Assembly (NCBI RefSeq): GCF_963678635.1
Contig: NC_087070.1
Coordinates: forward strand, 8,962,539 to 9,026,538
Length of the DNA: 64,000 bases
Source: Symsagittifera roscoffensis
Lineage: Eukaryota > Xenacoelomorpha > Acoela > Convolutidae
Direction: 5' to 3'
Position 1 is the first letter of the stretch; each line of letters opens with the position of its first letter. The translations under genes were made by a program, and so were the position numbers. Under the pieces are notes generated by a model, which saw nothing but the letters and a program-made list of their open reading frames with translations, was not told the origin of the DNA and ran no database searches. This document shows positions 42,858-51,867 of the stretch, piece by piece.

Positions 42858-44409
42858 TTTTAAACTCTAAGTTTCATTGAAATTCAAATTATTGTGTTTA
42901 AATAATTTTACACTTTAGGTCAAAAACGCATTTTGACGATTTGATCGTTAGAATTAATTGTTTCCACTCAAAAATTGTTGCTTGAGGTTTAGGCACCATT
43001 ACTGAGCCCAGTGAAAAAAGCCAAAAAAATTGCATTTAACTCTTAAGCGGGGGTCAACAGCGGTTCTCCATATAACGCTGCACAACTCGTATGCTGGCTC
43101 TTTCACAAGTGAATAAATTAGTCCAAGTAGCTATGCTACTAAACAAAAAACAAAAAATATATTCACAAACAAAAACCTGTACTTTTGATAGGAATTTCTT
43201 TTCACAAAACATCTATTGAATTGACAATCAAACGGACAAAATGTATACGAATTGAACAGTTTAACAAATCTTCTAGTATAACAGAGCCAAGCTTGCACCT
43301 TACGGCCAAAATGAAAGCTTTTGGTAGAAACATTGTAAAAATAGTCAGAAAAATCCATTATTTCCTCATTTTATCCCCCACACATAAAATGAAGTTTAAA
43401 GGGATGTACTAAGCCTCTCGTATTCTGAAAATTTGACCAAATGATTCCATAAATTAACTTAACGGTTTAATTTGTCACTAACGTTGTTATAAATACGCAA
43501 TATATTACGCGTTGATTATTCCAAATTAAAAAAAATGCAATTTTCACTCACCATTTATTTTTGAAAAGGAATTTCAGATGATTTTTATTTACACGATAGC
43601 TGAAGGCAATGTAAAAAACTTCCGTCGAAAACAGCAAGCTAAAACATCACAAATTGACTATATAAAAATCCGACAATGCATAAATATTTTGTTTCCAGAT
43701 ATAATCAAAAAAGAAACTGGAGCATTGCTTTTTTTGTTCCAACTTTCGAAAAAAATCTCGAAATATTTGTGCTCGGGATGATTCCAGACAAATTTAACGT
43801 GTTAACTAGCGAGTTTTGACATAAATTCTTAAACAACAGCCGAAATAAAATAATCTGTGATCCTTTTTTGCAATTTTTTAGAGATTGAAAATTGCTCATT
43901 TGGTTTTGCTGCCTTGAGCATAAATTTAGCAAGATAATTGACAAGTGTCGTTTTTCGTCATGAGGTTTATAGATTGTCAATTTGGCCAATTTGGGATAAC
44001 TAACTGGCGATATATTTTGTGCTATCAACACGTTAGCGGATATTTAATTCGTCTAAGAAATCGTTCCAAACTGAATTGGGGCAGGATGTTTGATCTTTTC
44101 AAACTGAAACGCCTAATTTATCACTTCTTACTTAGCATAGTTTGTGGAGGATGGTTTTTACAAAAAAATTCTCTCATTTTCTTTTGAAAATCTCATCAAT
44201 TTTTGTTGAAGCGAACACTACTCCTTATACCTTAAATGGCAGTCGGAACATTCAGGGCTTTGCCTTGATACGAGCAGTCTTGTTGTTGCTTAGCTCACGT
44301 TTTTTGGGGTTTATAGCTGATTAACTTTTGTAGGTTTCTTGATAGTATTTTAGTAAAAATAGAATATGTTGATGAAAAAAAGATGAACTTGATTCTTGTC
44401 TAAATGTAG
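42858..44409. other. Noncoding, no gene recognised
   Basis: AT-rich with short unconvincing open frames on both strands. No arrays seen. Confidence 0.5.
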
Positions 44410-44571
44410 AGACAACTGGGATATGGGCAAACTTGCAGAGGAGACGGAGGAGCACGTTTTGACGGAAGAAGAGCTTCGCTATGCAAATTGGGCACTGGCC
44501 AATCGAGCTAACCTGGACGCCGCGCCTCCACCACCTGCAATGCGCCCAGGAGAGTACCACTGCCGACCACA
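44410..44571 (+). CDS. Candidate internal exon of an unidentified host gene
   Basis: After an acceptor-like TTGTCTAAATGTAG (AG at 44408-44409) a GC-richer 162-base segment is open in one frame: one base, 53 codons and two bases. It ends at a CA|GTGAGTACC donor (GT at 44572-44573). The peptide is acidic then Ala/Pro-rich (DNWDMGKLAEETEEHVLTEE; NRANLDAAPPPPAMRPGEYH). If the donor is not used the frame ends at TGA 44573-44575, so it could also be a last exon. GC content and codon character differ sharply from the flanks. The family is not recognised. Confidence 0.5.
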
Positions 44572-44599
44572 GTGAGTACCGAGTCGAGAATTTCGACAT

Positions 44600-45015
44600 T
44601 TGAGCGGTCTAAGCGGTTCTTGCTGTGATTTGACCTTTTGTGAACGGTTTGCAAACCAAAAAAAAATTCCCGCAAAAATTGTTTCTTACAATGATTTTAG
44701 CGGTTTTGAGCGGTATGATCGTTTCTTGCGAGGTTTTGAGCAATTTTGAACAATTCGATCGTTTCTTGCGAAATTTTGAGCGTTTTTAAAACGGTTAAAT
44801 AGTTTCTCGCGAAGTTTTGAGAGTTTTTGAATGCTTAGGTCATTTCTTGTAACGATTTTGAGCGGTTTTGAACGGTTCGATTGTTTTCTTGCGATGATTT
44901 CAGCGATGATTCTTGTGATGGTTTTCTTGCGATGAATTACCGAGCTCAAACCGAGCGGCTTGAGCGCGATTGTCTTAAAAAACCTGAGCGTCTTGAGCGG
45001 TTATTGAGCCGGATC
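44600..45015. repeat. GAGCGGTTTT repeat family, locus 2
   Basis: About 65-base subunits of the form GCGGTTTTGAGCGGT-TCGATCGTTTCTTGCGA recur from 44600 to 44940. Then come CTTGAGCGCGATTG and CTTGAGCGGTTATTGAG, ending at CCGGATCTCGACTAG. The CGAGATC boundary motif (here inverted) is shared with the loci at 18671 and 46605. The open frame on the minus strand across it is only repeat translation. Confidence 0.8.
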
Positions 45016-45574
45016 TCGACTAGTGGAACCAATTCAAAACAACTGTTTATTTTATCCTTTTATACTCTTCATAAACTATCTCTGTTAAATACTTAGAACT
45101 AACCAATCATGATCCAAAGCTTACAATTATAATGATTTGTGAGGCTAAAACTATTTATAAATAATAAATTAATTAATAAATAACCAGAATAAATTTAACT
45201 GAGCAAACAGATGCCCTTCCTAGAACAGTTCTTGATATTAAGCTTCGCAAATACCAGCTAGATCTTTTCAGACTACGAGATTAAAGAGTAAGATTAAGAT
45301 TGGTATTAGACTAAGAAATTGCACGAATCTCTCAGGCCTAAAATAAGATAGCGTAACGAACAGACGACCGTGAACCTTATCTGAAATTACTCACTGTCCG
45401 AGCCACCCGGACTCAAACTCACTAGGTTGGTTCAGTTTCAAGAGTAGCTAATAAATGTAATCCAATTTATCACAAGTTACACATCTGTTTCCTTTTTCTT
45501 CACACGCTCTCGATAAATTCTTACTTATAATGACTTTCGTTATAACGTATTAATTGGTGGCTTACCTCAGGCTT
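45016..45574. other. Noncoding, no feature recognised
   Basis: AT-rich unique-looking sequence between two repeat elements. Confidence 0.5.
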
Positions 45575-46045
45575 CAGGGGGGTCTAGAACAACAAGCCGA
45601 CGGGACTTCAAGCCGAAGGGACTTCAGGCCGAAATTTAAACTTTACATACACCTCAAATCACTATTTTTTATCTGTGAAACATTGCTTATAAAAAATTTA
45701 GGCAAAGTCTATACCAGAATAAGCGTTATTCATGATAAAAAATTCCTTATGATTGGAATCCGTTAATAGAATCAGCCAGTTTTTCAAATGCATAAATTAT
45801 AAACAAGAAAGTTGCCTTCAACCGTGTTTTAATTTTCAACTTTCATAAACATCATTAGGAGGCTTAATTCTTATGAAAACGCCAATAACTACTGAAGAAA
45901 GATCATAAAATTGAGTAATTCTTCAAAAACGTTTCCAAATTCATCATATTTCATGACTTGATGGGAAAAAATTCGGCTTGAAGTCCCTAATTTTACGATT
46001 TGGCTTCAGGTCCCGTCGGCTTGATGTCCGGCACCCGCTTGAGGG
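45575..46045. mobile_element. Short inverted-repeat element (CAAGCCGACGGGACTTCAAG arms)
   Basis: The left arm (about 45580-45637) has CAAGCCGACGGGACTTCAAG then AGGGACTTCAGGCCGAAATTT. The right arm (about 45970-46045) is its inverted and partly diverged copy (ATTCGGCTTGAAGTCCCT, then GGCTTCAGGTCCCGTCGGCTTG). About 330 bases lie between. This is the architecture of a small foldback/MITE element. It has no coding capacity and its target duplication is not resolved. Confidence 0.65.
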
Positions 46046-46210
46046 ATCGAATGCTTGAAATTAACTTTCAGCCAATCACTTTCAGCTTGCAATCACTTTC
46101 AGCTTGAAATTAATTTTCAGCTTACTTTCAGCCAATCAGAATTGAGTATCGTTAAATCTGAAATTTAAGTATCAGCCAATCAGATTTGAGTATCGCCAAT
46201 CAGAATAGTA
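46046..46210. repeat. Local short tandem copies (TTTCAGCC / CCAATCAGA)
   Basis: TTTCAGCTTGAAATTAA, AATCACTTTCAGCTTG and CAGCCAATCAGA..TTGAGTATCG each occur two to four times in direct order over about 165 bases. Confidence 0.7.
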
Positions 46211-46604
46211 AATCTCGAAATCTCAAAGTAAGAAAATAAGGCCAATAATTTTAATATTGACCGATTAGATAATAAGTAGATGAGTTTTCAAGATTGAAAA
46301 ACTCTTGAACTTGAACTTGAACTAATAAGTCTTGATGTTTAACTGAATAGTATTGCGGTTGTTACTCGCAATTTGTAATGACTTTGATAATTTTCCACTG
46401 ATTTAATACAGTTTCTCTTAACATTGACTTCGATTTTGTGAGAAAGGCATTCAGCCAATAGGAACGTTTAACGGTTTTGTTTTGTTGAAATTTTTCAACC
46501 ATTCGGTCCCTCAAGCATGAGAACTCTCCCGTGGTAATTGTTTCTAACTTGACGCAAAATTCGATTGCTACAAATGAGTGTTAGGCCAAGAACCGAAAAT
46601 CCAA

Positions 46605-46830
46605 CCCGGGTCGAGATCCCGCTCAAAAACCGCTCAAGATATGAGCGGTTTGAGCGGTTTTTCAGCAAGATTTGAGCGGTTTGAGCGGTTTGGGCGGTTT
46701 TTGTTGGAAAAACCGCCCAAACCGCTCAAATCTTGCTTAAAAAACCGCTCAAAACCGCTCATTTCTTGCGGTTTTTTTTGAACGGTTTTTCAAGCAAGAT
46801 TTGAGCGGTTTTTGAGCGGTCTTATAAAGA
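46605..46830. repeat. GAGCGGTTTT foldback minisatellite, locus 3 with long hairpin
   Basis: After CCCGGGTCGAGATCCCGCTC come direct GAGCGGTTT units. A near-perfect palindrome follows around 46667-46737: AAGATTTGAGCGGTTTGAGC.. pairs with its complement around a short TTGTTGGAA loop. The right side again has direct units. Confidence 0.9.
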
Positions 46831-47039
46831 ACACCGATTAAAACCAACAAAAAGGCCTGGAAAGGTAATGTGACCCCGGGTTGACATCCATAAACCGAAA
46901 ATGCTTATGTTAAATTTCCCATACCGAAAAAGCTTATCATACAATTGCCTGCATCAAATGTATGGAAAAACGCTAGTCATAAATTTTTCATACAATTTCA
47001 AAAAACCATTGAAAAAATATTCAATCTAGTTTCTCCGGC

Positions 47040-47455
47040 TATTTGAACCAAATACAACAGTCTGGTGATGAAAAATAACTACGTTTATTTTTTTTGAAAA
47101 AAAAAGGTTATCATTTATCATACAATTTCCAAATATGAAAATTGTATGATAACCATTTTTTCATGAAAGGAATTATTTTCAGAAATTGTTCAAACTTGTT
47201 TATAAACAAATTTAAATTATTTAAAAGTGCTTTTGCTCAATTTAAAGGACAATTCTCATCAAAACGAAAATTTAATTTGAAGCTGAAAAAATAGTTATCC
47301 TACAATTTGCATATATGAAAATTGTATGATAACCAATTTTTCATAAAAGGCAAGATGTTCAGAATAATGTTAAAACTTGTTTTTAATCAAATTTAAAGTA
47401 ATTACGAGAGCTTTTGCTGAATTTAAAACACCTTGCTTGTCAAAAAAACGAGGTT
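47040..47455. repeat. Two ~180-bp direct units with embedded palindrome
   Basis: Units near 47107-47290 and 47293-47455 share ATGAAAATTGTATGATAACCA, TTTTTCAT(G/A)AAAGG and a TTTTGCT(C/G)AATTTAAA block. Within each, ATCATACAATTT and AAATTGTATGAT form an inverted repeat. Further copies of CATACAATT occur from 46935. Confidence 0.75.
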
Positions 47456-47572
47456 TTAAAACCAGGTTTTTTGCTCAGTTTTAATCGTCACAAATTGTTA
47501 GCTTACGACGAGTAAAACTGAGATCTCGAAGGTCGGAGCCACACAGTTCTTCTTCTACGAAAATGACTCGGG

Positions 47573-47612
47573 CTAGGTTGGGGTTAGAATTAGGTTAGGA
47601 TTAGGGTTTCTT
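47573..47612. repeat. Short interstitial telomere-like tract
   Basis: GGTTGGGGTTAGAATTAGG then TTAGGATTAGGGTTTC: about six irregular TTAGG(G)-like units in 40 bases. It may be chance or a degenerate telomere-type insertion. Confidence 0.4.
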
Positions 47613-47860
47613 AAGAATAATTTCACAATGTTTGGAAAACAGAATTGAAAAAAATAAATAAAAAAAAACCAAATTTCTAGCCACAACAATTCTTTTTGGA
47701 TCAACTCTGAATAACTGACGCAATATTCGTCTTTGGGAAAACAAAACAGGATTGTCCATCCATTTATCAAGTGATACTCATGATCTATCTTATTTTTTTG
47801 AGAATTTAGGCCAAAAAAACTGTTTCCAAAGTTTTTTTTTTTACTTTGAAATGAGATAAT

Positions 47861-48117
47861 TGTCATGATCTTAGAATATCACGATGTCATTGAACTGTAA
47901 TATCAAACATTATCCAGAAGAAATAGTTAGGAAATTTTGCTGTTTGATTATTCCATAATACTGTAAATATCACCAAATTGTTCATAATGATCAAGTATAC
48001 AACAATCACTAACCGATTAGTCCAGCTACCACTAACAACGATAGCTGTAATTATATATAATTAATGCTTAAAACCTCGCTTTTACATATATCTCAAGTCC
48101 TGAGCTCTAAGTCATCA
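47861..48117 (+). repeat. Left LTR of the TRIM-like element
   Basis: It matches 48508-48765 over its full length, including GATGTCATTGAACTGTAATA and CCTCGCTTTTACATATATCT, with roughly one substitution in ten bases. Confidence 0.75.
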
Positions 48118-48507
48118 TTTGATAACAGGAGTGTGGGGTTGCCATTAAAGCGATACGAATTCATGCGGAAGAAGACAAAAACGAGAATACAGATATTCTA
48201 ATTAATTAAATCCTGGCAATTTTGAGGAGTTTTGATGGAGCTGACGTCTTCTAACCGCCATCATCACCAACGACGAAGATTGGGCCGAATCAAGATAGCG
48301 CCAAAGGAGGCGACTACTGACGAAAAAGAAGAAAGAAACCCAATCAAGGGTTGATAGCAGTTATTCTAACATCCAGAGACAGAGAAGATTGTCTAAAAAC
48401 GGAAGCAGCCATGTTATTTTCATCGACATTGTCTTAGACCAACTGATCAGTGGTTTGTTCGACCAGTGAAAAATCAAAACCCGTAAAAGTTTTTTAAAGA
48501 GTAGTGG

Positions 48508-48765
48508 TGTCATAATCTTAGAAAATCATGATGTCATTGAACTGTAATATCAAACATTATCCAGGAGAAATAGTTAGGAAATTTTGCTGTTTGATTATTA
48601 TATAATTGTGTAAATATCACAAAATTAATCATACTGATCAAGTATACAACAATCACTAATCAATTCGTCTAGCTACCAGCAACAACTATTGCTGTAGTAA
48701 TATATAATTAGTGCTCAAAACCTCGCTTTTACATATATCTCACGTCCTGACCGCTCAAGTCATCA
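48508..48765 (+). repeat. Right LTR of the TRIM-like element
   Basis: Partner of 47861-48117. Divergence between the two is moderate, so the insertion is old. Confidence 0.75.
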
Positions 48766-49959
48766 TAATAATCCCGGAATTCTTATTGTTTGTAGATTAT
48801 TTTTAATTGTTCTGATTTTTTTCATTTTTTATGTGGCTTCCTGCAACTCATTCAACGCCAAAGAATATCAAAAAAAGAATATTTTTATACAGGGATGAAC
48901 AAAAGGCTAACAAATAGCCAAATTTTTTTTTCCTAGTCACATTGTTTTCTTTTAGGACGTAACAAGAAAATGAAATTTTAAGCTCTGAAAGTGGTTTTAT
49001 ATTAAATTCGTAGCTCAAGAGAAGCTCATTTTTTCCAAATTTTTTTGAAATCCAATAAATTTCCATAGAGAAATGATCTTTTTTCTGCTGCCAGTCATTC
49101 TGTTATCAATATTTTTTTTACTAGGACTCAAAACTTTATGAGTCAATTTTAACATGATTTGATTGTAGTTTCAACCAAAAGATCATAGCTAGAGCTCTCT
49201 AAAGAGCACTCCCATTTGTTGCCAATTTAGAGAGGAAAAGATGTTTTCGACTAATCGCAACTTTTGCGAAAATTGATTTTTATACCAATTCTGAGTTTTT
49301 TCTCGTGTCTTTGAAGTTTTCATTTTTACTGAGAAATGCAAGGTAATTAAAAGCTCAATTGTGTTGTTGAAATTGTGTTGTTGAGAGTAAGTGAGTGATT
49401 ACGATGAACCTATTGTAGTTTTAATTTCTAAGAAAACATATTGGGGAAGCCGTACCAAAAACAAAAAAACGTATGCAAAGTAGCAAAATAACACATTGAA
49501 TTTTGCAATTACATGTAAACAAATTTTCATTTTGAGCAAACGAGGTAGCTCTCGGAGCGAATTCAGAAGCAGGTTTAGTATTAAAGCACATTAAATTGTG
49601 CTGTAAGCATTAAAAATTGGTTTAGTTCTTTTTTTTAAAAGATAAACCCAAAGCTTTAGTTTATGCTCAACTTGTCCATGATGTTCAGCGGAAAATGATC
49701 TGAGTTTTCGCTTTCAAAGGCGTTTGTCACCTGTAAACGTTTACATATGATCGAAATGAACCTTTGGAGGATTAAAAACTGAAGTTTACACAGTTTTTTC
49801 TATGTACATGTTTTTCAACTAAGCACTTAGGGTAGGCGCTTTTTGTGCTTACTCGACTTAAAAGTGTTTTTTTTTCATAAAAACAGAATTATAAGTAGTG
49901 CATATTATAAAAACCGTGCTATTTTGACTTGTTTGATAATAAAAGCTATCAGTCAGTCA
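48766..49959. other. Noncoding, no feature recognised
   Basis: AT-rich sequence with no repeat array or convincing coding frame. Confidence 0.5.
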
Positions 49960-51720
49960 GTCCTGAGCTATACTGTCTTCCAGTACCCGTTTTTGCTTGT
50001 TTTGACCGGTCTTTGAATTTTTTTCGTGATGACCTCCGTGCTAGTTGACTATCCTTATATGGGACCATGCCATGAACTCTATGTATATTGCAGTTAGGAT
50101 GATATGACTTCGAGGTTAAGCGTAGATTACACCAGTGATCATGATGTTAGCATCATGAGTACGGTTAAGATAGGTTTAGTCAGGTTTTTTAGTCAATTTT
50201 TGTTGTTACAGGTCTTTTTTTTAATGAGTATACATCAGTTTTTTAGGAAAAACTTTTCGTAAAAATGACGGATTTAAGTGGGAGTAATAACATTAGTTTG
50301 GTCTTGATCAGGGTTTTCTCCTAGTACCCGAGTTTATTTGTTTTGGAAAGTATTTAGGAAAAAGATATGCATATTTATTAGAGAAACGTTGAAACCAGTT
50401 GAAGGGCTCGATAAAAGATGTGATATCTCATTGTAAATTGAAGCTAGGATGACAAAACTTTGAGGTTAAGCGTAAATTTTAACATTATTGATGATGTTTT
50501 TATCAGATTAACTGTTAAAGTGTTTTCAATTTTTTTTTTGGTCATTTTATGTTGTTAAAGGATTTTTTTTTTCGATGAGTACACATCAGTTTTTTTAAGA
50601 GAACTCCCCATAGAGATGACGGATTCAAGTGGGAGGAGCATCTTTAGTTCGGTCTTGAGCAGGGCTTTTTCCTAGTACCCAAATTTGTTTGTTTTGATAA
50701 GTATTTAGGAAAAGTATATGCATATTTATTAGAGAAACGTTAAAACCAGTTGAAGGGCTCGATAAAAGATGTGATAACTCATTTTATATTGAAGCTAGGA
50801 TGATAAAACTTTGAGGTTAAGCGTAAATTACAACATTATTGATGATGTTTTTATCGGATTTACTGTTAAAGGGTTTTCAGTCACTTTTTTTGGTCATTTT
50901 TTGTTAGTCCTTTTTATTGTTCAAGGACTATTTTTTTAATGAGTACACATCAGTTTTTTGAGAAGAACTTTTAATAGAAAAAATGGATTTCAGTGGGAGG
51001 AATATCATTAGCTTAATCTTAGGCAGGGTTTTCTCCTAGTACCTGAGTTTGTTTGTTTTGGTAAGTATTTAGGAAAATATATGCATATTTATTAGAGAAA
51101 CGTTAAAACCAGTTGAAGGGCTCGATAAAAGATGTGATAAATCCTTGTATTTTGAAGCTAGGATGGTAAAACTTTGGGCTTAAGCGTAGAACACAACAGT
51201 GTTTATGATGTTATAATCAGGAGTAGGGTTAAAATAGGTTTAGTCAGATTTTTAGTCAATTTTTTTTGTTACAGATTTTTTTTTTAATGGGGTACACATC
51301 AGTCTTTTCAAAAACAACTCGTCGAAAAATTGATGGAATCAAGTAGTAGTGGTACCATCAGTTCGTTCTTGAGAAAAGCGTTACCCCATTTTGAAAAGCA
51401 ATATCCCATTTTGCTTGATTTGATGAGTATACAGAAAAATTTATTACAGATTTGTTAGAGAAACTTTAATAATAGTTGAAGAGCTCGATAACAGGTTTGA
51501 TAACTCAATGTGCATTGGAGATAGGATGATAAAACTTTGATATTAAGCGTAAAATATAACAGTATTGATATTGTTGTTATCTGCTATGCTGTTAAAATAG
51601 TTTTAGTCAGTTGTGTTTGTCAATTTTAGATGTTACGGGTCTGGTTTTTTTAAAAACTCTTCATATGTTTTCATAAGTATCTCGTAGTACAATTGATGAA
51701 TTCAATTGCGAGTATCACCA
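49960..51720. repeat. ~355-bp tandem repeat, five diverged units
   Basis: GAGTACACATCAGTTTTTT-type blocks recur at about 50231, 50581, 50945, 51294 and 51660. GAGGTTAAGCGTA-type blocks recur at about 50113, 50464, 50815, 51178 and 51540. CCTAGTACCC-type blocks recur near 49980, 50323, 50673 and 51037. Spacings run 349-366. The middle units are most alike and the outer ones more decayed. The sequence is different from the 363-bp satellite that follows, despite the similar period. Confidence 0.9.
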
Positions 51721-51740
51721 CTCGGATGATCCTTGTTTTG

Positions 51741-51842
51741 AATGTTGTTGCTGCTGTTGTTGTCTTCGTTGCTGTAGTTGTTGTCGTTGATGCTGTAGTT
51801 GTTGTTGCTGTCGTTGTTTAATTGTTGCTTTTGTGGTTGTTC
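51741..51842. repeat. Trinucleotide tract (GTT/GCT/GTC)
   Basis: An irregular run of TTGTTGTTGCTGCTGTTG-type triplets lies at the junction between the ~355-bp array and the 363-bp satellite. Confidence 0.85.
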
Positions 51843-51867
51843 TGAAATGTGGTTTTCATTTTTTCTT

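Larger units (their letters stand above)
47861..48765. mobile_element. TRIM-like miniature LTR element, 905 bp
   Basis: Two direct repeats of 257 and 258 bases (47861-48117, 48508-48765) flank 390 internal bases. Both begin TGTCAT(G/A)ATCTTAGAA and end AAGTCATCA, that is TG...CA. The internal part has no pol gene. A purine-rich AAAGAGTAGTGG lies directly before the second repeat, where a polypurine tract belongs. Flanks (GATAAT left, TAATAAT right) could hide a target duplication. Strand is not certain, though the purine tract favours +. Confidence 0.7.

Noticed and set aside
44686..44949. 87-codon Lys/Arg-rich minus-strand frame
   Set aside because: It is the translation of the GAGCGGTTTT repeat units.
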